NCBI RefSeq assembly: GCF_004345245.1
Contig: NZ_SLUQ01000005.1
Span: forward strand, 124,001 to 188,000
Length of the DNA: 64,000 bases
Source: Rhizobium sp. BK251
Lineage (GTDB): Bacteria; Pseudomonadota; Alphaproteobacteria; Rhizobiales; Rhizobiaceae
Reading direction: 5' to 3'
The notes under the pieces are model-generated. The model worked only from the letters and a program-made list of their open reading frames with translations, was not told the origin of the DNA and ran no database searches. Position numbers and translations under genes: made by a program. Shown one piece after another: positions 34,835 through 42,744 of this stretch (positions are counted from its first letter, which is position 1; each line of letters begins with the position of its first letter).

Positions 34835-35590
34835 ATGGGTCGGCGCCGCTTCCGCTGGTTGGCATTCATGACGAGACAGAGACGACGCCGCATTATCAAG
34901 ACCAGACGCAAGGTCACCGGTCTGGCTCTGGTTGCGGCCATTTCCTTCATCGCGGGCATGACCGATGCCGTGGGCCTGATGCTCGCGGGCGATTTCGTGT
35001 CCTTCATGACCGGCAACACGACGCGCGCCGCGCTTGCCTTCGGATCCGGGGATTACCGGCACGGGATCGTGCTGCTCTGCGCGATCGCCACCTTCATCGG
35101 CGGCAATGCGCTCGGCATCGTGCTTGCGCATGTCTCCCGCCGCCGCATCTTCGTGGTCCTCGGCTGCGTCAGCCTGCTGCTTTTCGTCGCCTCGATGCTG
35201 CATGGGCCGGCACTGCTGCTGCCGCAGTTCTACATGATCGTGCTGGCCATGGGCATGGTGAATGCCGCAGTGGAACATATCGAGGGCCTGCCGATCGGCC
35301 TCACCTATGTCACGGGCGCCCTCTCGCGCTTTGGGCGCGGTATCGGGCGCTGGATCATCGGCGATCGCCGCGTCGACTGGGCGATCCAGATCGTGCCCTG
35401 GACGGGTATGCTGACGGGTGCGATCATCGGCGCGATCCTGACGCACCTCGTGGGCGCGCTCGCATTGTGGGTGGTTGCGCTTGTCACGCTCGGCGTGGCC
35501 GCCGCGACGATCCTCATTCCCCGGCCGCTCGAGCGCCGCTTTGCCCATGGCGCTCCGCCTCGGAAGGTCGTCCTGCAACAGGCAAAATGA
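34835..35590 (+). CDS. YoaK/DUF1275 family membrane protein
   Basis: Small integral membrane protein of 251 residues with six likely helices. AGMTDAVGLMLAGDFVSFMTGNTT is split over the first two helices and is the family mark, and GLPIGLTYVTGALSRFGRGI follows later. Function is unknown in the family. The N-terminus is strongly basic (RRRRIIKTRRK), fitting the positive-inside rule. The start could be ATG 34835 or ATG 34868; neither has a strong ribosome site. Confidence 0.8.
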   Translation: MGRRRFRWLAFMTRQRRRRIIKTRRKVTGLALVAAISFIAGMTDAVGLMLAGDFVSFMTGNTTRAALAFGSGDYRHGIVLLCAIATFIGGNALGIVLAHVSRRRIFVVLGCVSLLLFVASMLHGPALLLPQFYMIVLAMGMVNAAVEHIEGLPIGLTYVTGALSRFGRGIGRWIIGDRRVDWAIQIVPWTGMLTGAIIGAILTHLVGALALWVVALVTLGVAAATILIPRPLERRFAHGAPPRKVVLQQAK

Positions 35591-35676
35591 CCTCGCGCAG
35601 GCATTACTCCTGCCAATTGTCGCTGCGAATCTGATAGGCAGAGCCGGTCGGTCGGGATGATTGCTGAGGTCCGTCT

Positions 35677-36465
35677 TTGTTCTTGATATCAAAATTGGTC
35701 TGGATATTCGGCCAGCCGCTCTCGCTTGCCTTCCTTTTCGTGCTCCTCGCATTCCTCGCGGGGCTCTTCCGCTATCGGGCGACAGGCGTCGTTTTTGCGG
35801 GCATCTCGTCGGTGATCCTGTTCCTGACGCTCTACACGACGATCGGCTCCTACCTCCTCCAGGGCCTCGAGGAGCGCATTGCGCGGCCTGCCGGCGATCC
35901 CGCCGACGTGCGTTGCATGATCGTCTTGGGCGGCGCCTTCGAGACAGAAGTGACCACCGCGCGCGGCGGCATCGAATTCAACGGCGCCGCCGACCGCTTC
36001 GTCGAGGCTTTGCGGCTTGCGGAGAAGTTCCCGCAGTCGCGGATCCTCGTGTCCGGCGGCGACGGTTCGATCACGGGCAGCTACGAGGGGGATGCGGCCG
36101 CCTCGGCACGCTTCTTTGCAGCCTTCGGCATCGCGCCGGATCGGCTGGTCAAGGAAACGCAGTCGCGCACGACCTTCGAAAATGCGGTCAATACCGAGGA
36201 TCTGCTGGCGAGCCAGGGTCTGTCGAACTGCCTGCTCGTCACCTCGGCCTTTCACATGCCGCGCTCGATCGGCCTGTTCCGCAAGCTCGGCATCGAGGTG
36301 ACGCCCTGGCCGACCGATTATCGCACGAGCGGCATCGTCCGGCTCGGTCTCGATTTCACGCAGCCGCAGCTGAACACCCAGCTGATGGCGACGGCCGTGC
36401 GCGAATGGATGGGGCTGGTCGGATACTATTTCGCCGGCCGCACGTCGGCGCTCTATCCGCAATAG
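35677..36465 (+). CDS. YdcF-family (DUF218) protein
   Basis: A 262-residue protein with two N-terminal membrane helices (SLAFLFVLLAFLAGLF and VVFAGISSVILFLTLYTTIG) followed by a DUF218 domain: MIVLGGAFETE, ILVSGGDG, KETQSRTTFENAVNT and LVTSAFHMPRSIGLFRKLG. E. coli YdcF and SanA/ElyC relatives bind nucleotides or act in envelope precursor balance; the arrangement of two helices is ElyC-like. The TTG at 35677 has GAGG seven bases upstream and is the best start. It ends 12 bases from the convergent 36478 gene. Confidence 0.83.
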   Translation: MFLISKLVWIFGQPLSLAFLFVLLAFLAGLFRYRATGVVFAGISSVILFLTLYTTIGSYLLQGLEERIARPAGDPADVRCMIVLGGAFETEVTTARGGIEFNGAADRFVEALRLAEKFPQSRILVSGGDGSITGSYEGDAAASARFFAAFGIAPDRLVKETQSRTTFENAVNTEDLLASQGLSNCLLVTSAFHMPRSIGLFRKLGIEVTPWPTDYRTSGIVRLGLDFTQPQLNTQLMATAVREWMGLVGYYFAGRTSALYPQ

Positions 36466-36477
36466 GCGGTTGGCGGC

Positions 36478-36951
36478 TTATTTCCTGGAGATCGTGACGA
36501 ATTTCGTGCCGCGCACGCGTACAGTCATCTGGCAGGGCTCGCTGTCGGTCCGGTCGCAGAAGCGCGGGTGCATCTTCAGGACCAGCACCATGTTGCCGAA
36601 GCGCTGGATGAAGTCGTAGCCGTAGATCTGGGCCGTCGCCACCATGAAGTAGCCGCCTTCCTTGACCTGCAGGTAGAAATTGTAGGGGCAACCGTCATCG
36701 TTGCACTGCGGGCCTTTCTCGCCGTCGCAGGTCAGGACGCCTTCGTTCACGACCGCGTCGATGATGCCATCATTGTTGATGTCCTGGCGGATCACGTAGC
36801 CGCTGCCGAATTCCGCCGTCGTGCATTGCTCCTGGAAATGCTTCTTCTCGTAGATCTCGGGATCGCTGATCAGCGATTGCTGTGCCGGCGAAACGCCAGG
36901 CAAGGCGAGGAGGAGGAAGGCGTTCAGGATGACGGTCAGGAGCGGTTTCAC
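36478..36951 (-). CDS. small secreted protein with EF-hand-like loop
   Basis: An unrecognised 157-residue protein. A signal peptide (LLTVILNAFLLLALPGVSPAQ) covers residues about 4-24. The mature part has five to six cysteines (QEQCTTAEF, LTCDGEKGPQC, DDGCPYN, RFCDRTD, EPCQMTV) suited to periplasmic disulfides, and DINNDGIIDAVV near residue 57, which fits a single calcium-binding loop. The start is GTG 36951 behind GAGG. Divergent from the TRIC-type gene. Function unknown. Confidence 0.65.
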   Translation of the reverse strand: MKPLLTVILNAFLLLALPGVSPAQQSLISDPEIYEKKHFQEQCTTAEFGSGYVIRQDINNDGIIDAVVNEGVLTCDGEKGPQCNDDGCPYNFYLQVKEGGYFMVATAQIYGYDFIQRFGNMVLVLKMHPRFCDRTDSEPCQMTVRVRGTKFVTISRK

Positions 36952-37101
36952 GGGAAATGTCCTCAGGTGGCGCGCGGCCGCGTGGTCGGTGCGGCTTTAC
37001 TGGCCGTGCATATAAGGCGATGGCGCTTGCGCCGCCCTTGCGGTCATGATTCATTTCCGGCGAAATCGCCCTTCTCCCGCGCCGACCTCCGGAGTTCCCG
37101 C

Positions 37102-37740
37102 ATGTCCCTGCTTGCCTATCTCGATTATGCCGGCGTCGCCCTCTTCGCGGCGACCGGCGCGCTCGCGGCATCGCGCAAGCAGCTCGACCTGATCGGATTT
37201 CTGTTCTTCGCGGCAGTGACCGGCACGGGCGGCGGCACGCTGCGCGACATCGTTCTCGGGCGGGTTCCCGTCTTCTGGGTGCTGAACCCGCTCTATATCG
37301 TCATCTGCTGCGTCGTCGGCGTCGTGGCCTTCTTCACCGCCCATCTCGTGGAGTCGCGCTATCGCCTGCTGCTATGGCTGGATGCGGTCGGGCTTGCCGC
37401 CTATTCCGTCATGGGCGCGGCCAAGGGCCTGGCGGCCACCGGCTCCCCGACGATCGCGATCGTGACCGGCACGCTGACGGCGACTTTCGGCGGCGTGCTG
37501 CGCGATCTCCTGGCAAACGAGCCTTCCGTGCTCCTGCGGCCGGAAATCTACATCACTGCCGCGCTGATCGGCGCGGGCGTCTTCACCGGCGCAAATGCGC
37601 TCGGCATGCCGCTCTTCCTGGCGTCGGGCCTCGGTATCATCGCGGCTTTTGCCGTGCGCGGTGGCGCGCTATGGTTCGGATGGACTTTTCCGACCTACAA
37701 GCACATGCCGGGACGCCACCCGGATGATGTCATGAAATAA
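37102..37740 (+). CDS. UPF0126/TRIC-type channel family protein (YadS-like)
   Basis: Membrane protein of 212 residues made of two similar three-helix halves, each with a Gly-rich turn: TGTGGGTLRDIVLGRVP and TATFGGVLRDLLANEPS. These are the signatures of bacterial TRIC-type trimeric cation channels; glycine transport has also been suggested for relatives. ATG 37102 follows CCGGAG. It converges on irr with 12 bases between the stops. Confidence 0.85.
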   Translation: MSLLAYLDYAGVALFAATGALAASRKQLDLIGFLFFAAVTGTGGGTLRDIVLGRVPVFWVLNPLYIVICCVVGVVAFFTAHLVESRYRLLLWLDAVGLAAYSVMGAAKGLAATGSPTIAIVTGTLTATFGGVLRDLLANEPSVLLRPEIYITAALIGAGVFTGANALGMPLFLASGLGIIAAFAVRGGALWFGWTFPTYKHMPGRHPDDVMK

Positions 37741-37752
37741 AGGGAGTGGAGT

Positions 37753-38172
37753 TCAGCGGCGCTTCTGGCGCAGGCGGATGACGACGTCGACATGGGCAAT
37801 TTCCATGCCCTCCGGCGGTTCCGGCAGGTTGTCGATGGTCAGGTTGCTGACCGGAATGTCGAGCACATGATTGTGCCCCTCCACGAAGAAGTGGTGGTGG
37901 TCGGAGACATTGGTGTCGAAATAGGTCTTGGCGCTCTCTACCGCGAGCACACGGATCAACCCCGCTTCCGTGAACTGGTGCAGCGTGTTGTAGACGGTTG
38001 CGAGCGAGACGGGAACGCCGGCGATGACCGCTTCCTCGTGCAGTTCCTCGACGGTGAGATGGCGATCGCCCTTGGCAAAAAGCAGGTCGCCGAGTGCCAC
38101 GCGCTGCCTTGTCGGCCGAAGGCCTGCTTTGCGCAGCCTTGCTTCTATACCGATCCTGGCTTCAGCCGTCAT
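37753..38172 (-). CDS. irr: iron response regulator Irr (Fur family)
   Basis: Heme-responsive Fur-family regulator of iron and heme genes in Rhizobiales; 139 residues. LRPTRQRVALGDLLF and SLATVYNTLHQFTEAGLIRV make the winged helix, and DTNVSDHHHFFVEGHNHV is the His cluster typical of Irr (the HHH motif in the heme/metal site). The Bradyrhizobium-type N-terminal Cys-Pro heme motif is absent, as in other Rhizobiaceae. ATG 38172 gives the family N-terminus; the frame continues upstream 45 codons without similarity. It is divergent from fabA, an arrangement I know from Sinorhizobium-type genomes. Confidence 0.92.
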   Translation of the reverse strand: MTAEARIGIEARLRKAGLRPTRQRVALGDLLFAKGDRHLTVEELHEEAVIAGVPVSLATVYNTLHQFTEAGLIRVLAVESAKTYFDTNVSDHHHFFVEGHNHVLDIPVSNLTIDNLPEPPEGMEIAHVDVVIRLRQKRR

Positions 38173-38481
38173 GCAGACGAACTCCTGGTTTCGCGTCGCG
38201 ACAGAGATATCCTTCCTTAGCCATATAACTTTTGCTTTGATGTGTTTCAATAGCGCCGATAAGCGCAAGGATCGTCCAAAAGCCTGAATTTCGGGCTTTT
38301 GCCGCATTTGCCACTGGAAGAGGCCTTGGCCTTCCTGTATGCGACCACCACATAGCGGCGTGCAGTCTTGACTGACTATCGGTGGCGGCCATGAAGTAAG
38401 CCATGCTTATGCTTCATTTTCTGCCGATCTTCGACTAAACGTTCACATCCATCGGCATTGTACGGGGGAAACAGAGTTTAA
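38173..38481. other. irr-fabA divergent region (309 bp)
   Basis: Contains the promoters of both genes and, unexpectedly, the terminator-like hairpin at 38278-38300 in the middle. No ORF is convincing. GGGGAAACAGAG stands before the fabA start as a weak ribosome site. I did not find a clear ICE or iron-box palindrome. Confidence 0.5.
38278..38300. terminator. orphan terminator-like hairpin between irr and fabA
   Basis: AAAAGCC-N9-GGCTTTT; the stem can be lengthened through a G-U, G-C and A-T pair. On either strand it ends with TTTT, so it can work in both directions. It is upstream of both divergent genes, where no known transcript should end. Confidence 0.5.
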
Positions 38482-38997
38482 ATGACGACGAGACAATCCA
38501 GCTTCAACTATGAGGAAATCCTGACCTGCGGCCGGGGTGAAATGTTCGGTCCGGGCAATGCGCAACTGCCGTTGCCTCCCATGCTGATGTTCAACCGCAT
38601 CACGCAGATTTCCGAAGATGGTGGACCTAACGGCAAGGGTTTCGTCCGGGCTGAATTCGACATCACGCCCGATCTCTGGTTCTTCCCCTGCCACTTCATG
38701 GGAGACCCGGTCATGCCGGGCTGCCTCGGCCTCGATGCCATGTGGCAGCTCACGGGCTTCTTCCTTGGCTGGCTGGGTGAACCCGGCAAGGGCCGCGCGA
38801 TCTCGACCGGGGAGGTCAAGTTCACCGGCATGGTGACCCCGAAGACCAAGCTTGTGGAATATGGGATCGACTTCAAGCGCGTCATGCGCGGCCGGCTCGT
38901 GCTCGGCATTGCCGACGGTTGGATGAAGGCCGACGGCGAGGAGATCTACAAAGCCACCGATCTGCGCGTCGGCCTGTTCCAGCAAAAGGCCGAGTGA
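38482..38997 (+). CDS. fabA: 3-hydroxydecanoyl-ACP dehydratase/isomerase
   Basis: Makes the trans-2 and cis-3 decenoyl-ACP intermediates of anaerobic unsaturated fatty acid synthesis; 171 residues, cytosolic. [20 protein letters not shown] at about residues 70-89 holds the catalytic His and, in the following helix, the Asp. It starts the fabA-fabB-fabI operon; the start ATG 38482 gives the usual [15 protein letters not shown]-terminus. Confidence 0.96.
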   Translation: MTTRQSSFNYEEILTCGRGEMFGPGNAQLPLPPMLMFNRITQISEDGGPNGKGFVRAEFDITPDLWFFPCHFMGDPVMPGCLGLDAMWQLTGFFLGWLGEPGKGRAISTGEVKFTGMVTPKTKLVEYGIDFKRVMRGRLVLGIADGWMKADGEEIYKATDLRVGLFQQKAE

Positions 38998-39057
38998 TCG
39001 CCGCCGGCCTGGGCAGGCCGGTGTGCTGACAAAGATAACAAGGAAAAGGTCCAACAT

Positions 39058-40287
39058 ATGAGACGGGTAGTTGTCACGGGTCTGGGTATTGTCTCTTCGA
39101 TCGGCAGCGATGCCAATGAAGTCACCGCCTCCCTACGCGATGCCAGGTCTGGCATCTCCTTCTCTCCGGATTTCGCCGAGCATGGTTTCAAATGCCAGGT
39201 ATGGGGCAAGCCGCGGCTCGATGCGGCAAGCCTTGCAGACATGGTCGATCGCCGGGCGATGCGCTTCCTTTCGCAGGGCGGTGCGTGGAACCACGTCGCG
39301 ATGAAGCAGGCAATCGCCGATTCCGGTCTGGAAGAAGGCGACATCACCAACGAGCGGACCGGCATCATCATGGGATCCGGCGGTCCCTCGACGCGCACGA
39401 TCGTGGAAGCTGCGGAGATCACCGAGAAGAACCACAGCCCTAAGCGCATTGGCCCGTTTGCCGTGCCGAAGGCCATGTCGTCGACGGCGTCGGCCACGCT
39501 CGCGACCTGGTTCAAGATCCACGGCGTCAACTACTCGATTTCCTCTGCCTGCTCGACTTCGGCGCACTGCATCGGCAATGCCGCGGAAATGATCCAGTGG
39601 GGCAAGCAGGACGTGATGTTTGCCGGCGGCCACGAGGATCTCGACTGGTCGATGTCGAACCTCTTCGATGCCATGGGCGCCATGTCCTCCAAGTTCAACG
39701 CGACGCCGGACCGGGCTTCGCGTGCCTATGATGTCGATCGTGACGGCTTCGTGATTGCCGGCGGCGCCGGCGTTCTTGTTCTCGAGGAACTGGAGCATGC
39801 CAAGGCGCGCGGCGCCAAGATCTATGCCGAGATCATCGGTTATGGCGCGACTTCGGACGGCTACGACATGGTTGCTCCGTCGGGCGAGGGTGCGGTACGT
39901 TGCATGCGCCAGGCGCTTGCGACCGTGAAAGGGGAGGTCGACTACGTCAACACCCACGGAACGTCGACTCCGGTCGGCGACAGCAAGGAGATCGGCGCGA
40001 TCCGCGAAGTCTTCGGCGAGAAGATGCCCCATGTCCAGTCGACCAAGTCGCTGACCGGGCATTCGCTCGGCGCGGCCGGCGTGCAGGAATCGATCTACGC
40101 GCTCCTGATGATGCAGGAACGCTTCATCGGCGAAAGCGCGCATATCGACACGCTCGATCCGGAATTCGAAGGCGTCCCGATCGTCCGCAGCCGCATCGAC
40201 AATGCCAAGATCGACATTGCCCTCTCCAACTCATTCGGCTTCGGCGGCACCAACGCCACGCTCGTATTCCAGCGCTTCAACGGATAA
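39058..40287 (+). CDS. fabB: 3-oxoacyl-ACP synthase I
   Basis: Elongating condensing enzyme needed for unsaturated fatty acids; 409 residues. The catalytic triad is clear: Cys in [14 protein letters not shown], His in [11 protein letters not shown] and His in [11 protein letters not shown], followed by the C-terminal [14 protein letters not shown]. The ATG at 39058 has AAGGAAAAGG upstream, 60 bases after fabA. KAS I identity is supported by its pairing with FabA. Confidence 0.96.
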   Translation: MRRVVVTGLGIVSSIGSDANEVTASLRDARSGISFSPDFAEHGFKCQVWGKPRLDAASLADMVDRRAMRFLSQGGAWNHVAMKQAIADSGLEEGDITNERTGIIMGSGGPSTRTIVEAAEITEKNHSPKRIGPFAVPKAMSSTASATLATWFKIHGVNYSISSACSTSAHCIGNAAEMIQWGKQDVMFAGGHEDLDWSMSNLFDAMGAMSSKFNATPDRASRAYDVDRDGFVIAGGAGVLVLEELEHAKARGAKIYAEIIGYGATSDGYDMVAPSGEGAVRCMRQALATVKGEVDYVNTHGTSTPVGDSKEIGAIREVFGEKMPHVQSTKSLTGHSLGAAGVQESIYALLMMQERFIGESAHIDTLDPEFEGVPIVRSRIDNAKIDIALSNSFGFGGTNATLVFQRFNG

Positions 40288-40291
40288 TAAT

Positions 40292-41098
40292 ATGACGGCA
40301 ATCATGCAGGGTAAACGCGGCCTCATCATGGGCGTCGCAAACAACCATTCGATAGCCTGGGGAATTTCGAAGGCGCTCGCTGCCCAGGGCGCGGAACTTG
40401 CATTCACATATCAGGGCGATGCTCTCGGCAAGCGCGTGAAGCCGCTCGCCGCCGAGGTCGGCTCCGATTTCGTCCTGCCTTGCGATGTCGAGGATGTCGC
40501 TTCCGTCGATGCGACGATCGACGCAATCAAGGAGCGCTGGGGCAAGCTCGATTTCGTTGTCCATGCCATCGGTTTTTCTGACAAGAACGAGCTGAAAGGC
40601 CTCTACGCCGATACCACGCGTGAGAATTTCAGCCGGACGATGGTGATCTCCTGTTTCTCCTTCACGGAAATAGCCAAGCGCTGTGCGCCGCTGATGGAAG
40701 ACGGCGGTGCGATGCTGACGTTGACCTATAACGGCTCCACGCGCGTCATTCCGAACTACAATGTCATGGGCGTCGCCAAGGCGGCGCTGGAGGCTTCCGT
40801 GCGCTATCTGGCCGCCGACTATGGTCCGCGCGGCATTCGCGTCAACGCGATTTCCGCAGGCCCGATCCGCACGCTGGCCGGCGCCGGGATTTCCGATGCT
40901 CGCGCGATCCTGTCCTGGAACCAGCTCAATTCGCCGTTGCGCAAGACGGTAACGATCGATCAGGTCGGCAATTCCGCGCTCTACCTGCTCTCCGATCTTT
41001 CCGAAGGCGTCACCGGCGAAATCCACTTCGTCGACGCCGGCTACAACATCACCTCCATGCCGACGCTGGAAGCCCTGCGTAAGGCCGATGTCGAGTAA
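40292..41098 (+). CDS. fabI: enoyl-ACP reductase (NADH)
   Basis: Last reduction in each fatty acid elongation cycle and the triclosan target family; 268 residues. GVANNHSIAWGIS near residues 14-26 is the cofactor motif of the enoyl reductase branch of SDRs, and YNVMGVAK holds the Tyr-x6-Lys pair. GPIRTLAGAGI and the C-terminal end are typical FabI. It begins four bases after the fabB stop and ends at a 15-bp terminator stem. Rhizobia often encode a second FabI elsewhere. Confidence 0.95.
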   Translation: MTAIMQGKRGLIMGVANNHSIAWGISKALAAQGAELAFTYQGDALGKRVKPLAAEVGSDFVLPCDVEDVASVDATIDAIKERWGKLDFVVHAIGFSDKNELKGLYADTTRENFSRTMVISCFSFTEIAKRCAPLMEDGGAMLTLTYNGSTRVIPNYNVMGVAKAALEASVRYLAADYGPRGIRVNAISAGPIRTLAGAGISDARAILSWNQLNSPLRKTVTIDQVGNSALYLLSDLSEGVTGEIHFVDAGYNITSMPTLEALRKADVE

Positions 41099-41108
41099 AT
41101 GGTAGCGT

Positions 41109-41140
41109 GGGACCAGCCGGCGCAGGCGCCGGCTGGTCCC
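41109..41140 (+). terminator. terminator of the fab operon
   Basis: GGGACCAGCCGGCGC and its perfect complement form a 15-bp stem around AG, 10 bases after the fabI stop, followed by TTGC. The lack of a long T-run is offset by stem strength. The sequence also argues that the GFA-type protein starts after it. Confidence 0.75.
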
Positions 41141-41167
41141 TTGCGGCTATGTCGCAGATTTGCAGGC

Positions 41168-41638
41168 ATGACCTTGGGAGGTTCGGTGGGCGGAGAAGGC
41201 GATAAACTGAACGGAGCCTGCCATTGCGGCACGGTCCGCTTCCGCGTCCGGTTGGCCAATGGACTTGCCACGGCACGCAGATGCACGTGCTCCTACTGCA
41301 GCATGCGCGGCGCCGTCGCCGTTTCAGCGAAGTTTGGGGATATCGAGGTGCTGAGCGGAGAGGAAACACTCACGCTCTATCAGTTCAACACGATGACCGC
41401 GAAGCACTATTTCTGCTCGAAATGCGGCATCTACACGTATCACCAGCGCCGTTCGGACCCGAGCCAATATGGCGTCAACGTTGCCTGCCTCGAGGGCATG
41501 AGTCCATTCGACTTCGCCGAGATCCCCGTCAATGACGGCGTTTCACATCCGTCGGACGGCGGCGGGAACAAGGGCGCGTCGATTGTCGGCGTCCTGAAAT
41601 ACGTTGCCCTCAGCGATCGCCCGTCCGACGAATTATAG
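41168..41638 (+). CDS. GFA/CENP-V domain protein
   Basis: Zinc protein of the glutathione-dependent formaldehyde-activating enzyme fold, 156 residues. The ligands are visible as GACHCGTVRF, RCTCSYC and YFCSKCGIYTYH, the two-zinc pattern of the family. True Gfa activity is proven only for some members. The frame opens at 41099, directly after fabI, but that part is the translated terminator hairpin, so ATG 41168 or GTG 41186 (after GGGAGG) is the likely start. Confidence 0.83.
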   Translation: MTLGGSVGGEGDKLNGACHCGTVRFRVRLANGLATARRCTCSYCSMRGAVAVSAKFGDIEVLSGEETLTLYQFNTMTAKHYFCSKCGIYTYHQRRSDPSQYGVNVACLEGMSPFDFAEIPVNDGVSHPSDGGGNKGASIVGVLKYVALSDRPSDEL

Positions 41639-41649
41639 CTGCATCCCCG

Positions 41650-42666
41650 TTATTTTTTCGCCCAGAGCACCTTGAAGCGGGCATTGCGGCAGGTCTCGCC
41701 GCTCTCCTTGAAATTCGCCGCAAGGACCGGCTCGTAGGGCAGGCCACGATTGGCGACCAGAAGCAGGCGACCACCGCCACGAAGCGCCGATGCGGCCGTC
41801 TTGATCATTGCCTGGCCGAGCGAAGGTTCCGCGGCATGGGCCTCATGAAAGGGCGGGTTCATGATGACGAGATCGTACTTGTCCTTGACCGGCTCGCCGG
41901 CGAGGTCGTGCCAGAAGAAGCGTGCGTGGATGCCTGGTGCGTCCGCGGCAAGATTGGCCTTGGCGGCTTCCAGCGACGCAAAGTCGGCCTCGTAGAGATC
42001 AAGGCGGGAAAGCTGCGGCGACCTGTGGGCGAGTTCCGCGGAAAGATAGCCCCAGCCGGCGCCGAAATCCGCAACATCGCCGGTGAACTCGCTCGGCAGG
42101 CGGGAAGCCAGAAGCTCGGAACCTGCATCGATACGATCGTGGGAGAACATGCCGGGCGTCGTCATGAAGCGGTCGTCGACACGTACGGGTGCCTTTTCCA
42201 GCTTGGCGACGAGGTCGTCGATTGCCTCCGGTCGACCGAACCAGAAGGCGATGCCGTGATACTTCGGCATGTGCTCGATATCGAGGCCGAGCTGCTCCAT
42301 ACGCTTGCGCAGCGGCTGGATGCCGTCCTCCTTTGCGCCTGCGATCAGGACGAGGCCGCCGACCTTCACGCGCGCCAGTGCGCGGGCGATATTGGCCTCG
42401 TTCTCGCCCTTGTGCTTCGTGCAGAGCACCAAAGCCGCATCATAGTCGTCGCCTTCCGTCGTCGGCGTCGTGGCGACGCGCTGCGCCTCCAGCTGGCGGT
42501 AGAGCGGCCTCAGCCCCTGGACGGCATGCAGCGATGCCGCAAAGCCCTCGGGCAGCATAAATCCCGCCTCGGCACCGAGGAAGAGCACGCGCTCACCTTC
42601 GCCGGGCGGCGTGACGGTGTCGCTGGCAAAGGGGTGGAACAGGGTTTTCAGCGTCTCGCGGCTCAT
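41650..42666 (-). CDS. class I SAM methyltransferase, RsmC/RlmG-like
   Basis: Two-domain methyltransferase of 338 residues. The second half has the SAM-binding DFGAGWGYLSAEL at about 195-207 and the catalytic NPPFHEAHA near 265, which places it with the RsmC/RlmG small-domain methyltransferases that modify guanine N2 in rRNA. The N-terminal half is a degenerate methyltransferase-like domain, as in RsmC. The usual target would be 16S G1207; this is family inference. It converges on the GFA gene and follows pnp downstream (both minus), beyond the pnp terminator. Confidence 0.83.
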   Translation of the reverse strand: MSRETLKTLFHPFASDTVTPPGEGERVLFLGAEAGFMLPEGFAASLHAVQGLRPLYRQLEAQRVATTPTTEGDDYDAALVLCTKHKGENEANIARALARVKVGGLVLIAGAKEDGIQPLRKRMEQLGLDIEHMPKYHGIAFWFGRPEAIDDLVAKLEKAPVRVDDRFMTTPGMFSHDRIDAGSELLASRLPSEFTGDVADFGAGWGYLSAELAHRSPQLSRLDLYEADFASLEAAKANLAADAPGIHARFFWHDLAGEPVKDKYDLVIMNPPFHEAHAAEPSLGQAMIKTAASALRGGGRLLLVANRGLPYEPVLAANFKESGETCRNARFKVLWAKK

Positions 42667-42695
42667 GGTCTCTTCTCGCGTTCGGAATAGAAAAA

Positions 42696-42720
42696 GGGCG
42701 CGGGGTATGCTCCCGCGCCC
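42696..42720 (-). terminator. pnp terminator
   Basis: On the minus strand GGGCGCGGG-N7-CCCGCGCCC followed by TTTTTC; a 9-bp GC stem with a five-T tract directly after, the classic intrinsic form, 25 bases after the pnp stop. Confidence 0.88.
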
Positions 42721-42744
42721 GGAATGAAGGTTTGGAGGCGCGGC

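Noticed and set aside
38173..38307. 45-codon upstream extension of Irr
   Set aside because: The extension crosses the hairpin region and lacks similarity; ATG 38172 gives the family N-terminus.
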